A program made the position numbers and the translations under genes. Below, one piece after another: positions 44,734 to 53,768 of a stretch of DNA of 64,000 nucleotides. How positions within the stretch are numbered: position 1 is the first letter of the stretch; each line of letters begins with the position of its first letter. Source of the DNA: Bog-756 sp963734395 (GTDB lineage: Bacteria; Actinomycetota; Acidimicrobiia; Acidimicrobiales; RAAP-2); assembly GCA_963734395.1 (NCBI GenBank), contig CAVTGY010000003.1, positions 620,001 through 684,000 on the forward strand, read 5' to 3'. Below the pieces are notes generated by a model. That model searched no databases. It was not told where the DNA came from and saw nothing but the letters and a program-made list of their open reading frames with translations.

Positions 44734-45523
44734 CTCCACCTCCGTGTTCCCGGGCCTGTGTCAGGAGTTGCTGTGTCTGGGCGATCGAGGGTCCAGCGGA
44801 GGTCCCCCCGTCCACCGGGACGACGGTCCCGGTGATCTGCGCCGAGCGCTCGCTGGCCAGAAAGAGCACGGCGTTGGCCACGTCGACCGACGTTCCCTGT
44901 CGCTGCAGGGGCTGACTGAGCCGGATGACCGGACCGAGGTCGTAGTTGGTGATCCCGGTGTTGATGTGCCCCGGCGCCACGCAGTTCACCCGGATTCCGT
45001 ATTCCGCCAGGTCTGACGCCGCAGATCGGTTGAACTGGATGATGGCCGCCTTCGACGTCCGGTAGACGATGGGGGAGGACCCTCCGGTCAACGCACCCAT
45101 CGAGGTGGTGTTGATGATCGATCCTCCGCCGTGCTCGGCCATGTGCAGCCCGGCGAACCGACAGCCGTACATGACTCCGAAGAGGTTCACCGCCATCACC
45201 CGCTGCGCGTCACGGAGGTCGTTCTGGAGGAGCCGCCGGAACGAACTGGACACTCCGGCGTTGTTGAACATGACATGGAGCCCGCCAAAGTGGCCGATGG
45301 TGAACTCGACCAGTCCCTCGACGTCGTCCGGGTCGGCCACGTCGGTCCTCCGGAAGGCGACGGACGGCCCGAGTTGAGTGGCCAACTCCTCACCCCGTTC
45401 GACGCCTACGTCGGCGACGACCACCTTGGCGCCCTGTTCGACGAAGAGCTCCACCGTGGCGCGGCCGATCCCCCCCGATCCTCCGGTGACGATCGCCACC
45501 TTGCCGGCCAGCTCCTGGTCCAT
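44723..45523 (-). CDS. Short-chain dehydrogenase/reductase (266 aa)
   Basis: Classical SDR: VTGGSGGIGRATVELF cofactor motif, FNNAGVSSSFRRLL, serine segment NTTSMGALTGGSSP and YRTSKAAIIQFNRSAA (YxxxK), ending with the typical ITGTVVPVDGGTSAGPS. The early DVGVERGEEL suggests NAD(H). First gene of a three-gene minus-strand operon (SDR, deacylase, thiolase fusion), consistent with oxidation of a hydroxyl before C-C cleavage. A degenerate copy of the 15-nt dyad lies 120 nt upstream. Confidence 0.88.
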   Translation of the reverse strand: MDQELAGKVAIVTGGSGGIGRATVELFVEQGAKVVVADVGVERGEELATQLGPSVAFRRTDVADPDDVEGLVEFTIGHFGGLHVMFNNAGVSSSFRRLLQNDLRDAQRVMAVNLFGVMYGCRFAGLHMAEHGGGSIINTTSMGALTGGSSPIVYRTSKAAIIQFNRSAASDLAEYGIRVNCVAPGHINTGITNYDLGPVIRLSQPLQRQGTSVDVANAVLFLASERSAQITGTVVPVDGGTSAGPSIAQTQQLLTQAREHGGGDAG

Positions 45524-45974
45524 CGACTGGTGTGCCTCCCTGTTGAACGGTGTGGCCGCTTTCCCCGATCCGCGGCGACGGCCAACCGAGGTGCTCAGCG
45601 CGGCGACGCAGCCGGTTGTTCGGATGCTCCGGCCGCAGCATCTGCAAACACTATTCTCTTTCGGCGAGCCAACGTAGCCCGATGAGTGGCGCACCGAAAG
45701 ACGAGGCCAGGGCCCCAAATACCAATCGCCGCCCTTCGCAAGGTCCGGAGTCGGCTTGGTGACATGCGGTCAGGACGATTGCGCTGGATACGGCACTCTC
45801 CTACCATGAAAACCGTGTCATCAACGAGATCAGACCCGGTGCCGCGGTGATGCTCGACCGGACGGCGGACATCCGGATTTCGGAGGTTCACCGCGGTCCA
45901 GCCGGCGCCCGTCACCGGGAGTACTCGCCACCCTGGGTGCTTCGGGGGTTGGAGGAGCTCCACCTCGAGTTCAG
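45524..45974. other. Long divergent spacer with little certain coding content
   Basis: About 450 bp between the SDR (minus) and P450 (plus) starts. It contains a degenerate dyad (45644-45658) and, in its right half, an unidentified open frame described separately. Base composition in the middle (45640-45800) is visibly less GC-rich, as expected of promoters. Antisense open frames here look like shadows. Confidence 0.5.
45644..45658 (+). promoter_or_regulatory. Possible operator, degenerate copy 5 of the dyad
   Basis: gcaaacactattctc matches the pattern except at positions 2 and 3. It lies 120 nt upstream of the SDR start on the opposite strand. Confidence 0.35.
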
Positions 45975-45978
45975 GTGA
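45763..45978 (+). CDS. Unidentified open frame ending on the P450 start; possible 3' remnant of a larger gene
   Basis: An open frame of 71 codons reading INEIRPGAAVMLDRTADIRI then SEVHRGPAGARHREYSPPWV and LRGLEELHLEF. Its TGA (45976-45978) overlaps the P450 GTG start as GTGA, the coupling seen at real gene junctions in this region. It lacks a proper start: the only in-frame starts are GTG 45847 and ATG 45850. The closing LRGLEELHLEF resembles the last strand of some actinobacterial P450s, so it could be a truncated older copy. Equally it may be chance. Confidence 0.3.
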   Translation, partial: HAVRTIALDTALSYHENRVINEIRPGAAVMLDRTADIRISEVHRGPAGARHREYSPPWVLRGLEELHLEFR

Positions 45979-47220
45979 ACGTCCCGGTAGACGTCCCCAG
46001 CTCGATCGACCCCCTGGACCTGGTCGAGCCCACCCGTTTCGCCCAGCACGGGTACCCCCACGAGGTGTGGGCGACGCTGCGGGCCGAGACGCCGGTGGCC
46101 TACCTGGAGCCCCCGGGTTTCATGCCGTTTTGGGCGATCACCAAGCACGCCGACATCACCGAGATCGCGGCCCAGCCCGAACGGTTCTCGAACGCACAGG
46201 GCCTGATCCTCGGCCGGCCGGGGGCTCCGTCCCAGCCGTCGGAGATGGTGGTCATGCTCGACCCACCTCGCCACGGGCCCTTGCGCCGGGTGGCGATGCC
46301 ACGGTTCACCCCCCGAGCCATCCGGTCGCGCCATGAGGAGATCGACCGTATCGCCGTGGAGCTTCTCGACGACTTGGCCGCCTCCAATCAGACCGGCGAA
46401 TTCGACTTCGTCGAGCGTGTGGCGGCGCCCCTGCCGATCGGTGTCATCTCCTGGATCCTCGGCGTGCCCGGCGAGGACTGGAAGTTGCTGTTCCGTTTGA
46501 CCAACGAGGTGATCGGCAAGGACGACCCCGAGTTCCGACAGCCGGGCGAGACTCCGGGCCAGACGATCCGCCGGGCACGAGGCGAGCTGCACAACTATTT
46601 GACGGCCCTGATCGAGCGCCGCCGGCGCGAGCCCGGCGACGACATCGTCAGCCAGCTGATCGCATCGGAGATCGACGGGCAGCCGTTGACCGAGGAACAG
46701 CTGCTCAATTACTGCGAGCTGATCGTAGAGGCGGGCAACGAGACCACCCGCAACGCCATCAGCGGCGGTCTGCTCGCCTTCTCCCAGAACATGGAGCAGT
46801 GGGAGCAGCTCAAGCGCCACCCCGAGCTCCTCCCGAGCGCGGTGGAGGAGATCCTCCGCTGGGTTAGCCCCATCATCCACTTCACCCGCACGGCGACCGA
46901 GGACAGCGGAGATCCGGGGGGTGACCATCCCGGCGGGCGACAAGGTGGCCCTCTTCTTCGCCTCGGCCAACCGGGACGAGGAGGTGTTCGGGGACCCGTT
47001 CGAATTCAGGATCGATCGCCAACCCAACCACCATCTCGCCTTTGGGTCCGGCCCCCATTTCTGCATGGGCGCCAACCTCGCCCGGGTCGAGCTCGAGACG
47101 CTCTTCCGCCACCTGCTCGCCCGTTTGGAGTGGTTCGAGCTGGCCGGACGACCCGAACTGCTGAACTCGGCGGTCAACGGTGGCATCAAGCACCTGTCGC
47201 TGCGGGTCCGATTGAGCTAG
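45975..47220 (+). CDS. Cytochrome P450, one apparent frameshift
   Basis: About 414-aa bacterial P450. I-helix LIVEAGNETTRNAISGG, K-helix EEILRWVSPIIHFTR with ExxR, heme-cysteine loop FGSGPHFCMGANLARVELE, and C-terminal strand KHLSLRVRLS. The frame moves by one base near 46908, between the K-helix and the VTIPAGDKVALFFASANRDE segment; deleting one G restores EIRGVTIPAG. Start GTG 45975. Distinct in sequence from the P450 at 17.2 kb. Probably co-transcribed with the LLM oxidoreductase, aldehyde dehydrogenase and VOC genes downstream. Confidence 0.87.
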
Positions 47221-47285
47221 ATGGAGTCAGCGGGCCCGCCCGCCGCGCCATCACCGAGAACGAATTGCCAACGGGGGAGCGGTAC

Positions 47286-48161
47286 ATGGAGAGCATGAAG
47301 TTCGGCATCGCCTTCGCCAGCATCGGACCCAACATCGAGCCGGAGCGGGCGTGTGCGCTCGCCGGTTCGGCCGAGGCGGCCGGATTCGAGTCGATCTGGT
47401 CCGTCGACCATGTGGTGGTGCCCGCCGGCTACCGGTCCACCTACCCCTACGATCCATCCGGGCGGCTGCCGTCGGGCGAGGACGCACCCTTCCCCGACCC
47501 GCTTATCTGGCTGGCCTACGTGGCCGGGTCGACATCGACCATCCGTTTGGCCACCGGCATTCTGATCCTCCCGGAGCGCAACCCGGTGGTCCTGGCCAAG
47601 GAGTTGGCCACCCTCGACTATCTCTCCTCGGGCCGGGTCACTCTCGGCGTCGGGATCGGCTGGTTGAAGGAGGAGTTCGAGGCCATCGGCATCCCCTTTG
47701 CCCGGCGCGGCGAGCGAACAGAGGAGAGCATCGCCGCCATGAGGGCCCTGTGGGGCCAGGAGCGGGCCAGTTACGACGGTTCGACGGTCCATTTCGAGGA
47801 CGTCTACCTGCGACCCCAGCCCCGGGCGGGCGCCATCCCGATCCACATCGGCGGCCACACCGAGATCGCTGCCCGTCGAGCCGGTCGGCTGGGTGACGGC
47901 TTCTTCCCCTTCGGCGTCGACCGGGGGGAGCTCGCGCACCTGGTCGACACCATGAGGAAGGCGGCCACGGGCGCAGGCCGGGACCCGTCGACCATCGAGG
48001 TCACCGTCAGCAGCTACAGCACCGGGGACGACGCGGTCGGCGACGTGCGGGCCGCCGCCGCCCTGGGTGCGACCCGAGTGATCATTCCCGCCGCCCTGTT
48101 CGCGGGCGACGTCAGCAGCTCGTTGCACGACTACGCCGAGCGAGTGGTCGCCCGATTGTAG
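47286..48161 (+). CDS. LLM-class F420-dependent oxidoreductase
   Basis: 291-aa luciferase-like TIM barrel: MKFGIAFASIGPNIEPERAC, ESIWSVDHVVVPAGYRSTYP, IRLATGILILPERNPVVLAK and GRVTLGVGIGWLKEEFEAIG fit the F420-dependent subfamily. Start ATG 47286, with ATG 47295 also possible. It reduces or oxidises a carbonyl/alcohol substrate with cofactor F420, which is widespread in actinobacteria. It lies 65 nt after the P450. Confidence 0.88.
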   Translation: MESMKFGIAFASIGPNIEPERACALAGSAEAAGFESIWSVDHVVVPAGYRSTYPYDPSGRLPSGEDAPFPDPLIWLAYVAGSTSTIRLATGILILPERNPVVLAKELATLDYLSSGRVTLGVGIGWLKEEFEAIGIPFARRGERTEESIAAMRALWGQERASYDGSTVHFEDVYLRPQPRAGAIPIHIGGHTEIAARRAGRLGDGFFPFGVDRGELAHLVDTMRKAATGAGRDPSTIEVTVSSYSTGDDAVGDVRAAAALGATRVIIPAALFAGDVSSSLHDYAERVVARL

Positions 48162-48224
48162 GGTTGGCACCCAGCGACGCTGAATTCGAAAACGCGGCAC
48201 GCCAGCCGCACGAAAGGTGACCTT

Positions 48225-49712
48225 ATGTCTGTGAACAGCACCACCACCTCACCACTCCGGCATGCGGACCGGTTCTACATCGGCGGCCAATGGGTGGCAC
48301 CGAGCTCGGATGCCACCATCGACGTGATCGATTCGGGGACCGAGGAGCTCTTCTTCAGCGTGGCCGAGGCACAGGAAGCGGACATGGCAAGGGCGGTAGC
48401 CGCCGCCCGCCAGGCGTTCGACGACGGGCCCTGGCCACGGATGACCCACGCAGAGCGGGCCGAGTACCTGCGGGCGTTGGGTGCCGGACTGGCGGCCCGC
48501 GGGGACGAGATCGGGCAGATCTGGCCGCGCGAGGCCGGAGTGCTCCACCGGATTGCACAAGTGGTCGGGAAGGGTGCGGCGGGCACCTTTGACTACTACG
48601 CCGGGCTGGCCGACACGTTCGAGTGGGAACAGGAGGCGCAGCCCACCGGGCCCGGGTTCGGACTGCTGGTCCGCGAGCCGGTAGGCGTGGTCGGCGCCAT
48701 CATCCCGTGGAACGGACCGCTGAGCCTGATCAGTTACAAGGTCGCCCCCGCCCTCATCGCCGGGTGCACGGTGGTCCTCAAGTCCTCACCGGAGGCGCCC
48801 GGCGAGGGCTACCTGGTGGGAGAAGTCGCCGAGGAGATCGGGCTGCCACCGGGCGTCCTCAACGTGCTCACCGCCGACCGAGAGGTCTCGGAACTGCTGG
48901 TGCGCGATCCGCGGGTCGACAAGATCACCTTCACCGGCTCGACTGCCGCCGGCCGCCGGATCGCTTCGCTGTGTGGCGAACGGATCGCCCGTTGCACCCT
49001 CGAGCTCGGGGGAAAGTCGGCCGCTGTGATCCTCGACGACGCCGACCTGGGCCTGACCGCGGCACGCCTGGCCCAGGCCGAGTGCATGATGACCGGTCAG
49101 GTCTGCTCGTCGCTGACCAGGATCGTGGTCACCCAGCAGCGTCACGACGAGCTGACCGAGGCGCTCGTCGACGCGTTCTCGCAAGTCAAGGTGGGGAACC
49201 AGTTCGACCCGGCATCGCAGATGGGACCGCTGGCGGTCCGCCGCCAGCGCGACCGGGTGCTCGGGTACATCGACAAGGGGGTGGCCGAGGGGGCGACACT
49301 GGCCACCGGAGGCGGGCGACCCGCGCACCTCGAAAAGGGCTGGTTCGTGGAGCCGACCGTGTTCTCCAATGTGGAGAACTCCTCCACCATCGCCCGGGAG
49401 GAGATCTTCGGTCCCGTGCTGAGCGTCATCCCCGCCCAGGACGAGCGCGACGCGGTGGCCATCGCCAACGACACCATCTACGGGTTGAACGCGTCGGTCT
49501 TCACCGCCGACTCCGACCGGGCCCGGGATGTCGCCGGGCAGCTGCGCTCCGGCACCGTCGGGCACAATTCGTTCCGTACCGACTTCGGCATCGCCTTCGG
49601 TGGTTTCAAGCAGTCGGGGCTGGGTCGCGAGGGTGGGACCGAGGGTCTGCTTCCGTTCCTCGAGGCGAAGACGGTCATCCTGGAGGAGCGCCCGTCCTCC
49701 GATGCCGGGTGA
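48225..49712 (+). CDS. Aldehyde dehydrogenase family protein (second copy type)
   Basis: 495-aa aldehyde dehydrogenase: FYIGGQWVAPSSDATIDV, VVGAIIPWNGPLSLISYKVA, cofactor loop FTGSTAAGRRIASLCGE, general base LELGGKSAAVILDDADL and catalytic cysteine MTGQVCSSLTRIVV; the C-terminal GFKQSGLGREGGTEGL is also intact. ATG 48225 is preceded by GAAAGGTGA. It probably oxidises an aldehyde formed by the P450 and LLM steps. Confidence 0.92.
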   Translation: MSVNSTTTSPLRHADRFYIGGQWVAPSSDATIDVIDSGTEELFFSVAEAQEADMARAVAAARQAFDDGPWPRMTHAERAEYLRALGAGLAARGDEIGQIWPREAGVLHRIAQVVGKGAAGTFDYYAGLADTFEWEQEAQPTGPGFGLLVREPVGVVGAIIPWNGPLSLISYKVAPALIAGCTVVLKSSPEAPGEGYLVGEVAEEIGLPPGVLNVLTADREVSELLVRDPRVDKITFTGSTAAGRRIASLCGERIARCTLELGGKSAAVILDDADLGLTAARLAQAECMMTGQVCSSLTRIVVTQQRHDELTEALVDAFSQVKVGNQFDPASQMGPLAVRRQRDRVLGYIDKGVAEGATLATGGGRPAHLEKGWFVEPTVFSNVENSSTIAREEIFGPVLSVIPAQDERDAVAIANDTIYGLNASVFTADSDRARDVAGQLRSGTVGHNSFRTDFGIAFGGFKQSGLGREGGTEGLLPFLEAKTVILEERPSSDAG

Positions 49713-49736
49713 CGACGGTGCAATGGATGGACCGTC

Positions 49737-50222
49737 ATGGGTGCTGAACCAGTCGAGGGAGGGAAGGCCGCCTTCAACCACGTCGGGATCTGTGTGTCCG
49801 ACCTCGAACGCTCCCGGCGCTTCTACGAGGGCGTGCTCGGATTCCGCTACTGGTGGGAGCTGGACGTGCCCGACGCCGGGTGCAGTCGCCTCCTCCAGCT
49901 ACCCGAGCCGGTGGGAGCCAAGGCGGTCTACCTGGTCAACGGGAGCGTTGTCATCGAGCTCATCTCCTTCGCCGGCGCCGGGATCCACTCCTCCCCCCGG
50001 CGGGTGATGAACGATCTGGGCCTCACCCACCTGTCCGTGGCCGTCGACGACATCGGGGCCACCCTGGAGCAGGTAGGTACCCACGGGGGCGAGATCTTGG
50101 TGGACACCGACATGGGGGGCAGGGCCATCATGATCCGCGACCCCGACGGCCAGCTCATCGAGCTGACCACCTTCGGCTTCCGGGACATGCGGCCACCGTG
50201 GCCCGACCCGTCCACACTCTAG
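49737..50222 (+). CDS. VOC-superfamily (glyoxalase/bleomycin-resistance/extradiol-type) protein
   Basis: 161-aa two-module VOC protein: NHVGICVSDLERSRRFYEGV opens the first beta-alpha-beta-beta-beta unit, LTHLSVAVDDIGATLEQVG the second, and RDPDGQLIELTTFG ends it with the usual glutamate metal ligand. Metal candidates are the histidines after N15/T106 and that glutamate. Activities in this fold include epimerases, lyases and dioxygenases, so no reaction is assigned. ATG 49737 lies 24 nt after the aldehyde dehydrogenase stop. Confidence 0.82.
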   Translation: MGAEPVEGGKAAFNHVGICVSDLERSRRFYEGVLGFRYWWELDVPDAGCSRLLQLPEPVGAKAVYLVNGSVVIELISFAGAGIHSSPRRVMNDLGLTHLSVAVDDIGATLEQVGTHGGEILVDTDMGGRAIMIRDPDGQLIELTTFGFRDMRPPWPDPSTL

Positions 50223-50349
50223 GGACACGACCAAACCTGGGGCCGGTAACCGAGCCGTGGCACCACCCGTACCCAAGCGGGCTCCGGCAATGCCGAGCGG
50301 TTTTTGCGAGTCAACCTGCCGACCGGGTGGGCGCGAATACCCGCCGGGA

Positions 50350-53300
50350 TCAGGACAGTTTCGACAACTCGGCGTTCGCCTGACGCTCCACCACGGCGTA
50401 GCCGTGGGCGGCGGCCCTCTCCCGTGCCTGCTCGAGGAGCCCCCGGGCGCGGTCGGCGTCATTCGGCCCGCTTCGAATACGGAGCATCCGACCCCACAAC
50501 ATGTTGGTGTACGCCTCCGCGAACTTCATCTCGCCACGGGTATTGAGCTCGGCTGCCTGCTCGAAGTACGACTCGGCCTCCTCGAAACGGTCGACCGCGG
50601 TGGTGAGCCCGCCGAGGTACATTGCCACCGGTGGCTGGGGGCAGAGGCCGTTGTGCGGCACCTGGTCCCGGAACGGAGCAAGCCGGTCGATCAACGGCTC
50701 GCAATGGGCACGGAGCTGCAGCTCGATGACGACCCTCGCGTAGCAGACCATCCCGTCGAACCACCCGGTGTCGTCAGGCAAGGCGAACGAGTTGGCCGCA
50801 CCCTCGTCCACCAGCTCCCGGGCCGTCTCCTCGTTGCCCGCATCGAGGTGTGCTGCCGCCAAAACGGCCCTGAAGGTGGGAATCGGATTCCGCTCAGCAA
50901 CGTCGGCGATGAGCGACACCATCTCTCCCAACCGGCCCTGTTGGTCGCGAGTCTTCATGAGCTGCGTGCCGTAGAAGGCGAAGGCGTCGGGCTGTCCACT
51001 TGCCGTGCCCACCTCGAACGCCACGGTGGCCAGCTGCTCGGCCTCTTCGGTGTCGCCGTCCAGCAAGGCGAACGAGGCGGCGCTGTAGCTGGCCTGCCAC
51101 AGGAACAGTGGTTGCCCGAGCTTCTCCGTCATCGCGCCCAACATCGCCAGACGTTCCCTGGCCAGCTCGAACTGGCCGGCGCGGACGGCAAGTGAGCAAC
51201 CGACATTGGCGGCAGAAAGCAGGGCCACCGGGTCATCCAGGTCGCTGACCGCGGCGAACGCCTCCGCGAAGTCTGCCAACTGTGAGACGAGGGTCGAAGG
51301 AGCGTTGAGAGGCGTGCCGCACCTTCTCACCACATCGACGAAGGTGGCCCGATCTCCCAGGCGACGAGCGATCGTCTTGGCCTCGTCGGCAAGGACGAGG
51401 CGGACCTCGAGCGGGCTGTGATAGGTGAGCTCACTGCACAGCGTGGCGATAAGACGCGCCCGTTCGACGCTGTCGGTCTCGGGAAGGGCCTCGAGCGCAG
51501 CTTCGAGCACGTCGACCTTCTCGACGTCGAGCTGCCCCAACGCACTGAAGAACCCTCGGGTGTTGGCCAGTGCCGCCGCCACCAGACGAGCGGTGTCGCC
51601 GAGTGCCTGCGCTCCGCTCGCTGCCTCCAGAAGGTTCTCGCGGAACGCGGCGATGCCGGCCTGGCGCTGGGCGGTCCCGAGACCGATCAATAGGTCGATG
51701 CGGGTCAGTGGGTCGACACTTGCGGTGAGGGCGGCGAGCTCGAGCGCCTGGGAGAAGTAACGCACCGCATCGTCGGGAGCGAGCGCCGCCAAGGCGGCAT
51801 CGCCCGCTCGCTGGGCATACGAGATGGCCTTGTCCACGTCAGCAGGGCGCGTGGCGAGGAGGAAGTGCCGGGCCAGTTCTCCGACCAGGTCCTCGCTGTT
51901 CTCTCCGTAGAGGCGCTCGATGGCCTCGCCTACCGCCTTGTGCAGCCGGGTACGCCTGGTCCCGCCGAGGTCCTCGTAGAGGGTGTGCTGGACCAGGGCG
52001 TGGGAGAAGGTGTAGCGCCCAGGTGCGTCGGGCAGTTCGTTTACCACCGCGGCACGCTCGGCCTCGTCGAGCAAGTCGATGAGCTCGTCCTCGTCGACCT
52101 TGGTCGTCTCGGCCAAGAGATCGAGGTCGAAGTCGCGTCCGATGACCGATGCCGTGGACAAGACCTTGGTCGCCCCTTCCCCGAGTCGTGAGACACGGGT
52201 GCCGATCACCGTCCGCACGCTGTGGGGAAGGGAGAAGGGTCCCTCGGTGTCCTTGGCCGTCCACCGTCCGGTGCTGGCGTCCTGGAAGATCTCACCTGAC
52301 TCCGACAGGTTCCGCAGCATCTCGGCCACGAAGAACGGGTTGCCGTCGGTCTCCCGGTAGAGCTGATGGGCCAGCCCCACTCCGGCCTCGTCGAGCTCGT
52401 GCCCGGCGGCCGACTCCATGAAGGCGATCACCCCGGTGTCCTCCAGGCCTTTCAGATCGATGGTGGAGACCCCGGTCGGCTCCCTGGCCAGGGTCGCCAG
52501 GGCTTCAGTCAAGGGGTGAGCGGCAGAGAGTTCCGCATCGCGATAGGTCCCGAGGATCAACAGACGGGTGGTCGAGGTGTTGGCAAGGACGTGGCGGAGC
52601 AGTTGCAGGCTCGGCTTGTCCGCCCAGTGGAGGTCGTCGAGGAAGAGGACGACTGGACGCTGCCGGCTGGCCTCCTCCAGCAGTCCCACCACGGCGGCAT
52701 AAAGAAGGTAGCGCTCGGTGTCCGGATCGGTGGTCTGGGACGGCGGCAGCTCGCCCAGACGCTGACCGAGGGCTGGCACCATGCGGGCTAGCTCCCCGCC
52801 GTGGCCGGCCACATGGGTTCGGAGCAGCGCTTCGTCGACGTGAGCCACCAGGTGAGACAGGGCCTCGTGGAACGGACGATACGGTGCTCCCACCTCCTCG
52901 TCGCAGCGACCGAGGAGCACCGTCATGCCCCCACCGTGCGCGTGGCGGGCCAGCTCGGACACCAGGGTGGTCTTTCCCTGGCCCGGTTCCCCGGCCAACA
53001 GGATGAGCTCCCGTCCCTCCCCGCTGGCGACACGCTTCGCCGCGCCTTCCAGGAGGGCGAACTCGTTCTCCCGACCGATGACCCCGACGGCAGGGGGATG
53101 GGTCAGGCGGGTGGGAAGCGGCACCGTTCCCGATCCGGGTGCTTCGGCTTGGAGAGGCTCCCAGGACACCAGGAGCGTTTCGATGGGCTCGGGCAGACCC
53201 TTGAGCTCCAGTTCTCCGAGCGAGGTGAAGGAGTGTGCGCTTCTGCGACCGGCACTGGCCCGCGCTAGGTCGGAGACCAGGATCTGGCCACCCTCGGCCC

Positions 53301-53667
53301 GGGCACAGAGGCGGGCTGCCTCGATGACCGGGTCGCCGAAGTAGTCGTCGGCCTCCCTGCTCGCCTCGCCCGAGCTCAACCCCACTCGGAGCCCGAGCGG
53401 GCTGTCCACACCGGTGTTGTCCCGGTGGACGGCCTGTTGCATTGCCACTGCACAACTAAGAGCCGCCGAGGCGGCGGGGAAGACCACCATGAGGCCGTCG
53501 CCCAGGTTCTTCACCTCGGTGCCACCGGAGGTGGCGATGGCCTGACGGAGGGCCGAGAAGTGCTTGTGGCGCACATCGTCGCCTGCTTCAGGAGTCAGTG
53601 AAGAAGCGAGCTCAGTCGAGCCCACCAGATCGGTGAAGAGCACCGTGATGTTCTCGGTGGTGGCCAC
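50350..53667 (-). CDS. Class III adenylate/guanylate cyclase fused to AAA ATPase and TPR-like region
   Basis: 1105-aa signalling protein. Residues 1-170 are a class III cyclase: VLFTDLVGSTELAS with metal Asp13, and VKNLGDGLMVVF with Asp57. Next comes an AAA/NTPase module with Walker A GEPGQGKTTL (226-235) and Walker B VVLFLDDLHWAD (339-350). From about 500 to the end is a helical, TPR-like array rich in alanine and leucine. This is the MalT/AfsR-like cyclase architecture expanded in mycobacteria. The input is unknown. It is transcribed alone; the upstream amidohydrolase gene ends 100 nt away on the same strand. Confidence 0.9.
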   Translation of the reverse strand: MATTENITVLFTDLVGSTELASSLTPEAGDDVRHKHFSALRQAIATSGGTEVKNLGDGLMVVFPAASAALSCAVAMQQAVHRDNTGVDSPLGLRVGLSSGEASREADDYFGDPVIEAARLCARAEGGQILVSDLARASAGRRSAHSFTSLGELELKGLPEPIETLLVSWEPLQAEAPGSGTVPLPTRLTHPPAVGVIGRENEFALLEGAAKRVASGEGRELILLAGEPGQGKTTLVSELARHAHGGGMTVLLGRCDEEVGAPYRPFHEALSHLVAHVDEALLRTHVAGHGGELARMVPALGQRLGELPPSQTTDPDTERYLLYAAVVGLLEEASRQRPVVLFLDDLHWADKPSLQLLRHVLANTSTTRLLILGTYRDAELSAAHPLTEALATLAREPTGVSTIDLKGLEDTGVIAFMESAAGHELDEAGVGLAHQLYRETDGNPFFVAEMLRNLSESGEIFQDASTGRWTAKDTEGPFSLPHSVRTVIGTRVSRLGEGATKVLSTASVIGRDFDLDLLAETTKVDEDELIDLLDEAERAAVVNELPDAPGRYTFSHALVQHTLYEDLGGTRRTRLHKAVGEAIERLYGENSEDLVGELARHFLLATRPADVDKAISYAQRAGDAALAALAPDDAVRYFSQALELAALTASVDPLTRIDLLIGLGTAQRQAGIAAFRENLLEAASGAQALGDTARLVAAALANTRGFFSALGQLDVEKVDVLEAALEALPETDSVERARLIATLCSELTYHSPLEVRLVLADEAKTIARRLGDRATFVDVVRRCGTPLNAPSTLVSQLADFAEAFAAVSDLDDPVALLSAANVGCSLAVRAGQFELARERLAMLGAMTEKLGQPLFLWQASYSAASFALLDGDTEEAEQLATVAFEVGTASGQPDAFAFYGTQLMKTRDQQGRLGEMVSLIADVAERNPIPTFRAVLAAAHLDAGNEETARELVDEGAANSFALPDDTGWFDGMVCYARVVIELQLRAHCEPLIDRLAPFRDQVPHNGLCPQPPVAMYLGGLTTAVDRFEEAESYFEQAAELNTRGEMKFAEAYTNMLWGRMLRIRSGPNDADRARGLLEQARERAAAHGYAVVERQANAELSKLS

Positions 53668-53768
53668 CGAACCTCCTGTCGCCGCAACTAGGGCAAAGAC
53701 TAGGCGAGATCAGGGATTTCTTCCCGGGTGTGGCGATCGACGTCGCCGGAGCGTCAGGGCCGCTCTCG

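Noticed and set aside
42880..44835. A 651-codon plus-strand open frame
   Set aside because: It lies antisense to the D-aminoacylase-like and thiolase fusion genes, whose metal and cofactor motifs are intact; its translation is low-complexity and unlike any family.
45975..48161. A single 728-codon frame that would fuse P450 and LLM oxidoreductase
   Set aside because: The P450 heme-binding C-terminus lies in another frame and the piece between 46910 and 47285 in this frame is meaningless; the join results from a one-base insertion, not a natural fusion.
50286..50305. CGGC-AAT-GCCG followed by TTTTT as an intrinsic terminator between convergent genes
   Set aside because: Only a 4-bp stem and the T-run is separated from it by five bases; too weak to annotate.
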